A DNA stretch of 64,000 nt from Streptomyces sp. WMMB303 (GCF_029351045.1 NZ_JARKIN010000002.1:1-64000), one strand, 5' to 3'. Numbered from the stretch's first letter, positions 24,827-34,232 are shown. The notes: generated from the letters alone by a model not told the origin. Numbers and translations: made by a program.

Positions 24827-26479
24827 TCACCCGCGGACGGGTGCCTTGACCCGCGGCGGCGGCGCGACGCCGATGCCGGTGCGCGCGGCCGGCGGCGGCT
24901 GCACCCGGCTCGCACGGCGGGCGGATGCCTGCAGCTCCGCCTGGCGCTGCCCCGGTGACAGGCCCGCCCGGCGGCGCTCCTCGCCCAGGATGTCGATTAC
25001 CAGGCCCTTGCTGGCCTGGGCCCGTTCCTGGGCTTCCTGCGACTTGTCATAGAAGCGTTGCGCTTCCTTCGGCTTGTTCTGCTTGCTGAGTTCATCGCCC
25101 TGCTTGTACGCGCTGTAGGCGTCCTGCTGGGCTTTCTGGTAGCGCTGCATGCCGCTTTCCAACATGCTCTCCAGCTCGAGGTCGGTGCTTGCGGCCAGCG
25201 GGCCGGCGGCCCGGGCTCGGCGGCCCGCACCCCACCGCGGCCCCTTGGACTCCTCGGGGAGACGGACAGCCGCCTCCATCGTCCACCGCCAGTCCCCCGC
25301 ATGCTGCCGACCGGCTTCCAGAGCGGCTTCCTGGATCACCATCTGAACCTGCGGGTTCGTGGTCCTGGCGGCGAGCCGGGCCGCCTTCGCCGCGGCCCGC
25401 AGCCCCGTCTTGCTGTCCCACTCACGCCCAGCCACGCCCGCTACGACCTGCGAAGGGGACTGCTTTCCGTCCCGCAGCGCGGCCGAGGCTACAGCGGTGC
25501 CGTCCGGGCGGAAGACCCGCACGTTGGCGCCCATCGCCGCGGCGCGGTCGGCGCACTCCCCCAGCCGGTTCGGCGCCAGCTCGGTGACCTGCCGCACGGA
25601 GCGGCGTCCGATGAGCTGGGTCTCCAGGGAGTTGAGCTTGCGCATCGCCTCCGGTGTCGCCACGGCGGCGAACTCGACGCGGTAGCCGGCCTGCTGGAAA
25701 CGCTCCAAGTCGGCGGCGAGGGCCTGCGGGTCGCGGGCGTCGGTGTGCAGGACGGCGTTGGCGCCGCGTTCGATGGTGTGCTGGGCTGCCACCAGGTGCC
25801 GTTCCTCTGGCCCGCGCGCCCCGGACTCCTGGATGATGGTCTGATAGGCGGGGTGATCGGCTTGGTATTCGTGACCCAGATGGACCACGGGGCCACGACG
25901 GGCCAGCTGCTCGTGCACGAGCAGGGAGACACCGCCGGTACCGCTGCCCTCCGCCCCGGCGACGACTGCCACGACCGGCTGGTCCGGGGGGTCGGCGGGA
26001 GGCTGGGGGTAGGAGGGCTGCGGAGGCAACGCCCGGTCCACGGTGTCCCCCGCTTTGTCCAGGGAGACATCCGGGTGAGCGCGTGCGTTGTGTTCCTGGA
26101 CGGCCCGGCGCGTCGCGGCTTGCCGGGTGAGGGCTTCGACACAAGAGGAGAGCGGGACCTGTAGGGAGACGTCCTGCACACCTTCCAGATGAGACAGCCG
26201 TACTCCGGCTTCTTCCAGATGCTCCCTCACCAGATCCCCGCGCCGCGCCCACCAGCCTTCGACGAACTCGTCGCGGGCAGGCGCGGGGTGCTCCTCGTGG
26301 GTCTGCACCAAGGCTCGGAAGATTTCCCCGTCACTCGGATTCCCGAAGTCCTCGGGTGTGAGTTTCCCCAGGACCTCCGGTATCCGCTCAGGTTGAAACC
26401 ACAGCTCTCCCAGCAGTTGCCCCGCGTAGTCCTGGGGGAAGAAGAGGCTGCCGACCCGCTCGTTCTCTTCCCCCGCCAT
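24827..26479 (-). CDS. DnaB-N/zeta-toxin-like fusion, paralogue 2
   Basis: A 550-residue protein. ATG 26479 was chosen because it overlaps the upstream stop (TAATG); a longer reading frame has no support. Residues 12-60 resemble the DnaB N-terminal helical domain (LLGELWFQPERIPEVLGKL, EDFGNPSDGEIFRAL). Residues 165-290 follow the zeta-toxin pattern: VVAVVAGAEGSGTGG, HEYQADHPAY, NAVLHTDARDPQALAADLE, AGYRVEFAAVATPEAMRKL. The latter half closely resembles the family's conserved middle region, but the P-loop Lys-Ser/Thr is missing. Long basic helices follow. It is the last gene of a leftward series beginning with the relaxase, so probably acts in conjugation or establishment. Confidence 0.65.
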   Translation of the reverse strand: MAGEENERVGSLFFPQDYAGQLLGELWFQPERIPEVLGKLTPEDFGNPSDGEIFRALVQTHEEHPAPARDEFVEGWWARRGDLVREHLEEAGVRLSHLEGVQDVSLQVPLSSCVEALTRQAATRRAVQEHNARAHPDVSLDKAGDTVDRALPPQPSYPQPPADPPDQPVVAVVAGAEGSGTGGVSLLVHEQLARRGPVVHLGHEYQADHPAYQTIIQESGARGPEERHLVAAQHTIERGANAVLHTDARDPQALAADLERFQQAGYRVEFAAVATPEAMRKLNSLETQLIGRRSVRQVTELAPNRLGECADRAAAMGANVRVFRPDGTAVASAALRDGKQSPSQVVAGVAGREWDSKTGLRAAAKAARLAARTTNPQVQMVIQEAALEAGRQHAGDWRWTMEAAVRLPEESKGPRWGAGRRARAAGPLAASTDLELESMLESGMQRYQKAQQDAYSAYKQGDELSKQNKPKEAQRFYDKSQEAQERAQASKGLVIDILGEERRRAGLSPGQRQAELQASARRASRVQPPPAARTGIGVAPPPRVKAPVRG

Positions 26480-27030
26480 TACCGCTCCCCGTCTTCGCTG
26501 CTGCCTTGCCGGGCTGCCACGTCCGGTTCCGTATCCGTCTGCGCGAGCCGGTTCAGCTCGGCGGCCTGCCGCTCGAAGGCGGCGATCAGGGCGGCCTGAT
26601 CGGTGTCCGCGGGATCGAGGGGGACGTAGCGGTCGCCTCTGGCGATCCACCAGCGGTCCTCGAAGGAGATCGCCGCGCCCTCCGGGGTCAGGGAGAGGGC
26701 CCTGCCGTCGGCGAGAGCCTCGTGCAGGGGGCGCACCGTGGCGTAGTCGTCGACGACCTGGGCGCAGTAGGCGTGCGCAGCCTCGATCGCCTCGTGGTCG
26801 TCCGGTCGGATCGACGTACGCCAGCCGGTGATGCGGCGGCTGACGCTCAGCCAGCGCCGGCGCTCCCGCTCCCCCGGCCCCAACCGGGAGCCCGCGTGTT
26901 CCATACGGGCGGTACAGACCCGCTGGGCCTGGTCCATCGCCGCCAGGAGGGTGTCGAAGGCACCCGCTGCGAGCTCGTCCCAGCCGCCGGGCCGGATCTC
27001 GTCGAGTAGTGATTCAGATGTCGCAGTCAC
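26479..27030 (-). CDS. Small partner of DnaB-N/zeta-like protein, paralogue 2
   Basis: A 183-residue protein from GTG 27030 with GAGGGAG upstream, located 181 bp after the relaxase gene in the same direction. It is clearly related to the product of 22999-23526 (GGWxxLxxGAFDxxxxxMDQAQ, SRRITGWRTSIRPDD, YATVRPLHEALADGRA, DRYVPLDPADT). No known domain. Its stop codon overlaps the start of the zeta-like gene, suggesting a tightly coupled pair. Confidence 0.65.
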   Translation of the reverse strand: MTATSESLLDEIRPGGWDELAAGAFDTLLAAMDQAQRVCTARMEHAGSRLGPGERERRRWLSVSRRITGWRTSIRPDDHEAIEAAHAYCAQVVDDYATVRPLHEALADGRALSLTPEGAAISFEDRWWIARGDRYVPLDPADTDQAALIAAFERQAAELNRLAQTDTEPDVAARQGSSEDGER

Positions 27031-27211
27031 GCCGCTCCCTCGTTGTAAAGCCGTCGTCGCTGCCGGCGGCCTCAGACTACTGATCTACTGCAGGCCAAGT
27101 GACCGAACAGGCTTGTGAACAGCCACGGTTAGACCCCGACTTCGTCACAGCGCCACCTCGGGGCTCCGACCCCTTCGCCGGGAGAGTTCATCTCCCGGGA
27201 TCGCGGCAACG

Positions 27212-30200
27212 TCACCTCCCTTGGCGAGGCCCGTTCCGGCGGGGGGAATCCGGGCGCTGCTGAGGTGCCGGTGAGGGTGCGGGACGCTGCTGCGGGCGGG
27301 CGGACTGCTGCTCCCGGGCGGCCCGCTCGGCCGCGCGCCTGCTCTCGGGAAGAGTGGCCCGCGCACTGCCCTCGCTGCGCAGCGCGGCGGCCTGCTCGCG
27401 GAGCTGACGGGAGCGTTCGCGCATCCGCCGGGCCTCGGTGGCGGCGGCCTGCGCGTCCTCGCTCGCGGTCGTCCGCGCCCGGTCGAGAGCCGCGTCGAAG
27501 GTGCCCCCTGCCTCCTGCCAGTCGTTGAGGAGCTGCTCGTGGCGGGCGGGTTCCCCGGCAGTGACAGCGGCCTGGTCGCGGTGCCGTTCAGCTCTGGCTA
27601 GCTCCTCCGCCAGCCGGACCGCCTGCTCCTCCAGCCGATGCAGATGCTCTTCCAGAGAGGTCCGCTCCGCTCCGCGTACCGCGGGCAGGCCCATGCGGTG
27701 CGTCGCCGCCAGGCGGGCTGCGGACTCCCGGCGATGGGCGGCGTTCTCCGCTGCTTTCCGACGGGTCGTCTCGGCCTGCCGCTGGGCTTCGCGCCACTGG
27801 GTGATGGCTTCGGCGCGGGCCGACTGGGCCGAGATCCGCTGCTCGATCCGGCCGCCGGGGACCGCTTCGGCGGTCAGCCGCTGCGCCTGCGACTCGTACT
27901 CGCCGGCGCTGCTGTCGGCAGTCCGCGCCGCCTCCAGCGCACGGCGGTGTGCCTCACGCAGCTGGGTGTCGGTGAGCCGTCCGTGGGGCCTCTGCTGCCA
28001 GGGAGGCACCGTGCGATCCTGAGCGGTCTGCTCCGGCTCCGGGTCTCCGCGCAAGGTCCGGCGGGCCAGCTCCCGACGGGCATCCGAGCCACGCTGAACC
28101 TGTGCCCGGTCCTCGAGCAGGCTGGGCGCGAGTTCGGTGAGAGTCTCCTCTGCCTCGGCGATCAGCCGCTCCTGGGCGGCGGCCTTCTCCTGGGCACGGG
28201 AGACATGCTCGGCCAGCTCGCGGGTACGTTCTTCCCGCTCGGGTGTGGACTCGGCCTTGCTCAGTGCCTGGGCGCGGTTGGCGGCATCCTGGGCGGCCTG
28301 CCGGGCCGCGTCGCGGGCGGTCTGCGCCTCGTGGAGCACGGCGAGGGCGTCCTCCACCCGCTGCACCCGGTCGGCGCTGCGCCGCCCGCGCTGATCCACG
28401 CGGTGCAGCGCTTCGCTCGCCGTCTGGCCCTGCTGTTGCGTCGGGACAGAGGTGGCCGGGCCGGCCCGGAGGGCGGCGATCGCGGCCGCGGCGGCATCGT
28501 AGTCGGCGGCGGCCATGGGGTCGGCCGGGCGCTCTCCCAGAGCGACGGTCTCGTGGCCGTACTCCCACAGTTCGCGGTAGGCCGAGACGGCGGATGCGGC
28601 CCGGTCCCACAGCTCGCGGGACGCTTCATCGGTGCCCGGGCGGGGACCGATGGCCCCGAGCCATGCCGGGGGCCGGGCAGCCAGTTGCCCGACATCCGGG
28701 GCGGTGGCGGAAGGAGGCTGCGCGGCGCGCCACACTCCGCGCAGTGCGGCGTCCATGCCCTCGGCGGAGGGGGCTGGACCGGTGGGGGCGGGGCCGTCAT
28801 GTTTGGCGAGGTCGCGGTAGACGGCAGCGGCGGTGAGCCGCTCGCGCCACGTCTTCGCCTCCTGCTCGTCCGTGGGACGCGGGCCGTATGCGGCGGCCCA
28901 TCCCTGGCCCGCTTCGGCATCCAGCTGGGCGGCCTCGCCGAGCTGAACAGCTCTCTCCCGGGCAGCGGTGGCCAGAGCCCGGGCGGCCTGGACGGTCTGC
29001 GCATCATCGCCCGGCGCGGCGTCCGGCACCAGCAGACCGAGCGCCGCCAACGGGTCGCCGCTCGGCTCCGGAACCAGGGTGAGCATCTGCGGAGCCGTGG
29101 CCGGGCGCGGGGTGTCCTGCGCACGCTCGAAGACGTGCGGGGTCCCTTCATCCGGGTCGACGGCGAGGGCGTTCCGGGCGTGCACGACGGCGGCGATGTC
29201 ACGCACCGGCCTGCCGTCACTGTCGAGGAAGTTCCGCTGGCTCCAAGTCGTCTCCAGCAGCCGATCGGTGTCGAATCCGTCCTCGGCCAGCCGCTCCAGC
29301 TGGGCGCGCAGAGCGGGCCAGGCGGGGGCCGATATCAGCTGCTGCGCGGCGGGCTCGCCGAGCAGGTCGGCGACAGCACGACGGGCTCTGTCGTCGGCGA
29401 TCTGATCGAGCACGAAAGCAAGCCTGGCGGTGTGCGTACGCACCGAGCGGGCGGCTTCCTGGCTGCGCCGGGCGGTCATGGTGGCCGACTGCTGGGTGCC
29501 GTCGCGGCGCAGTACGGACTGCCACACCTGGCGCTCGGTCGACCGCTCGCCCGGCGCGCCGGTCTCCGGGTCCGGCGAGGTGTGGGTGATCAGGTAGACG
29601 AAGTTCGCCAGGCGCCCACGGGTGAGCGAGGGATAGGCGCCGTTGCGGTCCATGGAGCTGTCCCACAGCGCGTGCCCCGTGTCGACCGTCAGCCCTTGGG
29701 CGCGGTCCTTGGTGACCGCGTAACCCAACTCGACCGCTTCGGATACGTAGGAAGCGGGCAGGGTGATGCGGCGGCCGGTGCGGTCGTGCACGGCCGTCAG
29801 GTTGCCGTCGTCCTCGACGGCGTCCACCGTCCAGGTGTCTCCGTTGCGCACCCACTGGCGGCCGTCGTGCGTGCGCAGTCTGCGGTCGTTGGCGCGGGTG
29901 ACGATCCGGTCTCCGGCGCCTGCCCGGTTGCCGTCACTCAGGTCCGTCTCGGTGCTGGTGTCGACCTCGCCGCGGTCCGCGAGATCGCCGCGGGCACGCT
30001 CGTTCAGCTGCGCGACGAGTGCGTTGCTGGAGGCGATCATGACCGAGTTCAGTCCGTCGCCGACGTCCCGCTGCCAGGCGGTGTAGACGGCGTCGAGCAT
30101 GCCGTCGGCACTGCCGTGCGCGACCCGGCCACGCTGCGCATACGCGTCGAAGGAGGCGTCCGCGTCACCGCGCGAGAGCGCCGTCGCCGCCTCGATCTCC

Positions 30201-32275
30201 CAGGTGCGCATGGTCTTGTCGGCGTCCCGGAACCGGCGTACTTCCGACAGGTACTGCGCACCAGCGTCGGCCTCGACCAGGGCGAGCGCACCCCCCACAC
30301 CGGGGGAGCCCAGCTGGCGCGGATCGCCCACCAGCAGCAGCCGTCCGCCGACCGCCTCGACCTGCGCGGCGAGCGCGTGCAGGTCCGGCGTGGATGCCTG
30401 GCCCGCCTCGTCGACGATGACGATCTGGCCAGGTTGCAGCGACCACTGGGAACCGCCGTTCCGCTCGCTCATATAGCGCCAGCGGGCGATGTTCTCCGCC
30501 CGGATGCCGGCCTCTTCCCCCAGATTGTCGGCCTGCACCTGGCCGCCGGCCAGGCCCAGGACCGGCAGGTCGTGCTCGTCCGCCGCTTCCCGAACCAGCC
30601 GCATGATGGTGGTCTTCCCGGTGCCCGCGGGGCCGATGATCGCGCCCACACGGACATCCGAGCCCAGCACGTTCCGCACCACCTGGCGCTGCTCCGTGCT
30701 GGGCTGGAAACCACGCTCCTCGTCTCCTGCGGCGAGGGCGGCGTCGACCTCCTGAGGCGTCAGGGTGCGCACCGGAGCGGGCCGGGTCGCGGCTTCCACC
30801 AGGTCCCGCTCGGCCGCCAGCAATCCGTGCGAGGTGAAGACCTGACCGGTGGCGACCGGCTCGAAAACAGAGCCGCCGTCCGCCCGTCGGAAGCGCTCCG
30901 GAAGCGTCACCGCGTCCGGAGCGTCCAGCCGCGCGCACAGATCCGGATCGAGCAACGCGTCGGTGGCCCGCTCCACCGTCTGCGCGAACGCCGCGTCGTC
31001 CAACCGCACATGCCAGCCCGTTTCCACGAGCTGCCGGTAGACCTCGGCAGCCGCGTTCGAGCGGGTCCACTGCGCACGCTGCCCCTCCAGGACCCGCAGC
31101 GCCCTCCCAGGGATCCCGGTCAGCGGAACCTCCGCCTCCACCGCATCTCCCGCCTGCTTCCGGGAGACCTCAGCCGCATGCTGCAGCAGCGCCTCAGGGC
31201 GCTGGACACCTAGCTCCCGGACCTGCTCGATCCACCTGCCGCGCTCCTCCTCGACGGTAGACCGCTGCTTGGCGGGACGGGCACTGAGAGTGGCGGCCTG
31301 CGCCAGCTTGTACTCCTCCGCACGGGTGGGCTCGCGTCCTTCCCTGGCCCTGAAGTCACGGGTCATCGAAGCCAGCTCGGTCTCGGTGCTCCGACGGCGC
31401 TGCGAGAAGGTGTGGACCGCCTCCTCGCTCACCCCGAGGAACTCCCGAACCGGGCGGCGCGCGAGACGGATCGAGTCCTGCCGGGCCTGTGCGAGAACCC
31501 CGAACTCCGTTGCCATCCCCCGCTCCACCTCTGCGGTGTACAGCTCGGAGAACTCCACCAGACGGGCATGCAGCGGCCGTGCGTCCAAGGCCAACCACCG
31601 CCCGTCCTCGGTGCGGACCTTCGAGCTGATCTCCAGATGCCGGTGGAAATCCGGGTCACCGGCGCGGGAGCTCCGGTGGGAGAAGACCGCACCGATGAAC
31701 CCCCGGCCGGGCACCTGGACCTGAGACGCCGGCGTCGGCCCCACGCGGGTCCAGCACACCTCACTCTCCAGGCGCGCGAAGACCTTCTCGAACGCCGCAC
31801 GCTCCACCGCATCCAGCCGAGCGCGCTGCTCGTCGTCGGCCGTCGCCCACAACATCGAGAAGCTCTTGACGGGTGAGAGGACCATCTCCCATCCCGCGCG
31901 CGCGGTGCGGTTCCCCTCTCTGTCGGCCTTGGCCTGCAGCTGGTGGCGACGCGCCTCGGTCGCCTTCGGTTCCGCCGCCAGATACTTCGCGAACAGCTCG
32001 TCGGCGGGCGTGTAGCGGGGCCACGCGCGGCCCATCCGCTTACCGCTGACCGGATCTACAGCGTCCTTGAAGACCGCGTCCGCGTCCTCCTGGGTGACTC
32101 TTCCCGACAGACCGACCGCAGCCGCCTCCGCGCCGATCCACTCACCGGGAGTGTCCCCGCCTTCGGCCCACTGCTCGGTCAGCTGTCGCTGCCCGGCCTC
32201 CACGTCGTCGCCGGAGACAGATCGCATCAGGTAGTCGATACCGGACCCCGCCGATATCGGATGCAGAGTGATCAC
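27212..32275 (-). CDS. MobF-type conjugative relaxase-helicase (TraI/TrwC-like)
   Basis: A 1687-residue protein starting at GTG 32275. The TrwC relaxase domain (about 1-350) has the N-terminal catalytic Tyr candidate in SGIDYLMRSV (Y15) and the metal-binding cluster DPDFHRHLEISS (near 210). The RecD-like helicase follows: Walker A GPAGTGKTT (near 545), Walker B VIVDEAGQAS (near 620), LVGDPRQL, and motif VI AYPSLTRGRLANFVYL (near 885). Residues 1050-1687 are long charged, probably coiled helices. It nicks oriT, remains bound to the 5' end and unwinds the strand for transfer. Its gene starts next to a 26-bp inverted repeat, a probable oriT, and is transcribed away from it. Confidence 0.95.
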   Translation of the reverse strand: MITLHPISAGSGIDYLMRSVSGDDVEAGQRQLTEQWAEGGDTPGEWIGAEAAAVGLSGRVTQEDADAVFKDAVDPVSGKRMGRAWPRYTPADELFAKYLAAEPKATEARRHQLQAKADREGNRTARAGWEMVLSPVKSFSMLWATADDEQRARLDAVERAAFEKVFARLESEVCWTRVGPTPASQVQVPGRGFIGAVFSHRSSRAGDPDFHRHLEISSKVRTEDGRWLALDARPLHARLVEFSELYTAEVERGMATEFGVLAQARQDSIRLARRPVREFLGVSEEAVHTFSQRRRSTETELASMTRDFRAREGREPTRAEEYKLAQAATLSARPAKQRSTVEEERGRWIEQVRELGVQRPEALLQHAAEVSRKQAGDAVEAEVPLTGIPGRALRVLEGQRAQWTRSNAAAEVYRQLVETGWHVRLDDAAFAQTVERATDALLDPDLCARLDAPDAVTLPERFRRADGGSVFEPVATGQVFTSHGLLAAERDLVEAATRPAPVRTLTPQEVDAALAAGDEERGFQPSTEQRQVVRNVLGSDVRVGAIIGPAGTGKTTIMRLVREAADEHDLPVLGLAGGQVQADNLGEEAGIRAENIARWRYMSERNGGSQWSLQPGQIVIVDEAGQASTPDLHALAAQVEAVGGRLLLVGDPRQLGSPGVGGALALVEADAGAQYLSEVRRFRDADKTMRTWEIEAATALSRGDADASFDAYAQRGRVAHGSADGMLDAVYTAWQRDVGDGLNSVMIASSNALVAQLNERARGDLADRGEVDTSTETDLSDGNRAGAGDRIVTRANDRRLRTHDGRQWVRNGDTWTVDAVEDDGNLTAVHDRTGRRITLPASYVSEAVELGYAVTKDRAQGLTVDTGHALWDSSMDRNGAYPSLTRGRLANFVYLITHTSPDPETGAPGERSTERQVWQSVLRRDGTQQSATMTARRSQEAARSVRTHTARLAFVLDQIADDRARRAVADLLGEPAAQQLISAPAWPALRAQLERLAEDGFDTDRLLETTWSQRNFLDSDGRPVRDIAAVVHARNALAVDPDEGTPHVFERAQDTPRPATAPQMLTLVPEPSGDPLAALGLLVPDAAPGDDAQTVQAARALATAARERAVQLGEAAQLDAEAGQGWAAAYGPRPTDEQEAKTWRERLTAAAVYRDLAKHDGPAPTGPAPSAEGMDAALRGVWRAAQPPSATAPDVGQLAARPPAWLGAIGPRPGTDEASRELWDRAASAVSAYRELWEYGHETVALGERPADPMAAADYDAAAAAIAALRAGPATSVPTQQQGQTASEALHRVDQRGRRSADRVQRVEDALAVLHEAQTARDAARQAAQDAANRAQALSKAESTPEREERTRELAEHVSRAQEKAAAQERLIAEAEETLTELAPSLLEDRAQVQRGSDARRELARRTLRGDPEPEQTAQDRTVPPWQQRPHGRLTDTQLREAHRRALEAARTADSSAGEYESQAQRLTAEAVPGGRIEQRISAQSARAEAITQWREAQRQAETTRRKAAENAAHRRESAARLAATHRMGLPAVRGAERTSLEEHLHRLEEQAVRLAEELARAERHRDQAAVTAGEPARHEQLLNDWQEAGGTFDAALDRARTTASEDAQAAATEARRMRERSRQLREQAAALRSEGSARATLPESRRAAERAAREQQSARPQQRPAPSPAPQQRPDSPRRNGPRQGR

Positions 32276-32397
32276 CGGCAGCCCCCGTACCGCGCCGCAT
32301 GTACGTACTGCGGCAGCTCGGAAGAGTCAGCCAGGCCGGTCATGACAGCAGTTCACAGCAGCGGGAGGCGAATAGCAAGAGGTGTGATTGAAAATTG

Positions 32398-32456
32398 AGA
32401 TCCTGGGTGTCAGTAAGTCCTCGGCTCCGTCGAGGACTTACTGACACCCAGGATCT
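32398..32456. other. Candidate origin of transfer (oriT) hairpin
   Basis: A perfect 26-bp inverted repeat with a 7-nt loop (GCTCCGT); arms 32398-32423 and 32431-32456, ending CCTCG/CGAGG at the loop side. It lies between the divergent starts of the MobF relaxase gene (32275) and a small coiled-coil gene (32530), so it is not a terminator. A long hairpin next to the relaxase gene is the normal layout of oriT. The exact nic position cannot be read from this sequence alone. Confidence 0.6.
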
Positions 32457-32529
32457 TCCTCGTCTGTGACAGCCATGCGACATCGCAGCCTCTTGTGGCG
32501 GACAAGCGGTTCGGGGAGCATCTGCGGAC

Positions 32530-33027
32530 ATGACGTCACGACACAACGAACGCCTCCAGGAACGGCGCCAGGCCCTGCGCGAGCAGCACAAGCGCGAACT
32601 GGAGGAGGCCAAGCGGCGCCAGGCCGCCCAGCTCACCTCGATCACCGCCTACGACCAGCGCATGGCCAAACTGGACGACGCCCGCCGCGACGTGGCGGCG
32701 GCCGTCGCCGAGGCGGTCGCCGCCTTCGGCGGCCGGCGCGACGCCGCCGCCGCCCTCGGCCTGACCTCGGCCGAAGTGCGGGACTACCTCAACACGCACG
32801 CGGAGCACGCAGCGCCCGCCCAGGCGACCGAGCGCGAGCCGGCAGGCCGGGCCGCGGTGCCGGAACAGCGGACGGCGGAGGAACGGTCGGTGCCGGCTGA
32901 CGAGCCGTGGGCATCGGCGGAGCACACCCCCGCAGAGCGCGCCACGCGCGCGCCGGCCGATCCGGCCGGGGAACCTGTCCCGGTGTCGGCACCCACGCCG
33001 GACGCGCCGACCGCGGAATCTGCCTGA
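32530..33027 (+). CDS. Small coiled-coil/HTH-like protein next to oriT
   Basis: A 165-residue hydrophilic protein from ATG 32530. Residues 5-60 form a charged coiled coil (RLQERRQALREQHKRELEEA). Residues 55-95 include AVAAFGGRRDAAAALGLTSA, a pattern like a helix-turn-helix, followed by VRDYLNTHAEHA. The last 70 residues are Ala/Pro/Glu-rich and probably disordered. Small DNA-binding proteins coded beside oriT often serve as relaxosome accessory factors, which is the likely role. It is the only gene of this area transcribed rightward. Confidence 0.6.
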   Translation: MTSRHNERLQERRQALREQHKRELEEAKRRQAAQLTSITAYDQRMAKLDDARRDVAAAVAEAVAAFGGRRDAAAALGLTSAEVRDYLNTHAEHAAPAQATEREPAGRAAVPEQRTAEERSVPADEPWASAEHTPAERATRAPADPAGEPVPVSAPTPDAPTAESA

Positions 33028-33066
33028 CGAGTACGCCCCGCGAACGACGCGCCCTCACACACGAAA

Positions 33067-33105
33067 GGCCCTGGGGCCGCCGGGTGTACCGGCGGCCCCA
33101 GGGCC
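33067..33105. terminator. Bidirectional terminator
   Basis: Perfect 17-bp stem with loop GTGTA, between the convergent genes ending at 33027 (plus) and 33139 (minus). Confidence 0.9.
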
Positions 33106-33138
33106 GGTCACTGAGCCGCGTGGCGAACTCGCGTCCGA

Positions 33139-33252
33139 CTAGTCGTCGGAATCTTCGGTGCGGTTGTCCACGCCGCCGGAGATCTCTTCGACCTCCTGCA
33201 TGATGTCGTTCACGTGGTCCTCCGACTCCTTGTATTCCCTCGGGTCACCCAT
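33139..33252 (-). CDS. Array gene 1: 37-residue acidic peptide
   Basis: Starts at ATG 33252 with AAGGAG 5-7 nt upstream; the hairpin leader begins 33 nt before the start codon. The peptide is strongly acidic (DHVNDIMQEVEEISGGVD, then Asp/Glu-rich end) with one predicted amphipathic helix and no Cys or membrane segment. No family recognised. It is the array gene closest to the candidate oriT, so under the leading-region model it would be the first to enter a recipient. It could be a DNA mimic or protein inhibitor; that is speculation from charge only. Confidence 0.65.
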   Translation of the reverse strand: MGDPREYKESEDHVNDIMQEVEEISGGVDNRTEDSDD

Positions 33253-33285
33253 GATGTGCTCCTTCTCGACGGTGCCGGGCGGTGC

Positions 33286-33449
33286 CTCCGTCGTGCGGGA
33301 GGGGGTCCGTGGTGGGCCCTGCCCGGCGCAGCCGATCCGCCCCAGGGGTGGCGTGGGGGCAAACACGCACTTGGTTTGCGGCCACGCCACCCCCAGGGCA
33401 GGCTGCAAGCGACGGGCAGGACCTCCACGGGCCCCCTCCCACGACGGAG
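33286..33449. promoter_or_regulatory. Hairpin leader R1 (candidate ssDNA promoter)
   Basis: An imperfect palindrome of about 164 bp. The outer arms CTCCGTCGTGCGGGAGGGGG and its complement (2-nt bulge) enclose TGCCCG...GCAGC/GCTGC...CGGGCA, and an inner stem closed by GCAAAC/GTTTGC. The right arm carries TTGCGG (33376-33381), a 17-nt spacer, and CAGGCT (33399-33404) at the edge of a mismatched loop. Read in duplex DNA this promoter-like pair faces right, away from array gene 1. Confidence 0.75.
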
Positions 33450-33635
33450 CCACCACCGACGCACCACAGAGAGAGGGGAAGGACGATGACGCGGAGAGGA
33501 AGGCCCGCGGCCGAAACGTCGGAACGCGGTGGAGAGGGAACGATGAAGCCGCCCAGCAGTCCGGGCGGGACAGCAGGCTGGGACTCGCCGGTGCCATCAC
33601 GCTGTAGCGGGCAGCCCGCCTCATATCCATGAAAG

Positions 33636-33669
33636 AGGCCCCGGTGCCGCGAGAGCGGCACCGGGGCCT
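33636..33669 (-). terminator. Terminator of array gene 2
   Basis: Perfect 14-bp stem AGGCCCCGGTGCCG with loop CGAGAG, about 40 bp after the stop of array gene 2. Confidence 0.85.
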
Positions 33670-33707
33670 GACCGGCAGAGGCGGGACGACCGCCTCAGTA
33701 GGTGGTA

Positions 33708-33860
33708 TCAGCGGCGCCCGCTGCCCTGGCAGTTCGGGCAGGTCTGCCACTCCACCGACTGGTACGGCTCACCGTCCGCACCGCAATGGTTGACGGTGAC
33801 CATCACCTTGCCGTTGTTGCAACCACAGGGCTGGGCTGCCGACGCGTCTTCAGCACTCAT
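33708..33860 (-). CDS. Array gene 2: 50-residue zinc-ribbon-like protein
   Basis: Starts at ATG 33860 with TTGGAG upstream, 31 nt from the base of hairpin R2. Two Cys clusters, PCGCNNGKV and TCPNCQGSGRR, are separated by a strand-rich segment (VMVTVNHCGADGEPYQSVEW). The second cluster, CPNCQGSGR, resembles one half of a DnaJ-type zinc finger. It is probably a small metal-binding protein that contacts nucleic acid or protein. No longer relative is recognised. Monocistronic, with its own terminator. Confidence 0.75.
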   Translation of the reverse strand: MSAEDASAAQPCGCNNGKVMVTVNHCGADGEPYQSVEWQTCPNCQGSGRR

Positions 33861-33891
33861 GGTGCACTCCAATCGACGTGCCAGGCGGTGT

Positions 33892-34054
33892 CTCCGTCAT
33901 GTGGGAGGGGGTCCGTGGTGGGCCCTGCCCGGCGCAGCCGATCCGCCCCAGGGGTGGCGTGGGGGCAAACACGCACTTGGTTTGCGGCCACCACACCCCT
34001 GGGGCAGGCTGCAAGCAGCGGGCAGGACCTCCACGGCCCCCTCCCTCAACGGAG
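33892..34054. promoter_or_regulatory. Hairpin leader R2 (candidate ssDNA promoter)
   Basis: Nearly the same sequence as R1, with changes at both arms. Outer arms 33892-33911 and 34037-34054; inner closing stem GCAAAC/GTTTGC. The right arm carries TTGCGG (33982-33987), 17 nt, CAGGCT (34005-34010). Confidence 0.75.
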
Positions 34055-34232
34055 GCAGCACCGACGCACCATCGACAAGAGGCACAGGATGAACGAGTAG
34101 AACGGCCAGCCAACGGCGACGCCGCACGTGTGTCAGTCGAGAAGCGGCCCGTTGCGCAACGACTGAAGCCTGGAACAGGTGAGATGACGCAGCGCTGCCC
34201 GTCGGCGAGCGGCCATAGGTCATGGCGAAGGC

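Noticed and set aside
27638..31213. 1191-codon plus-strand frame opposite the relaxase gene
   Set aside because: Antisense to the relaxase gene, with low-complexity composition and no recognisable domain.
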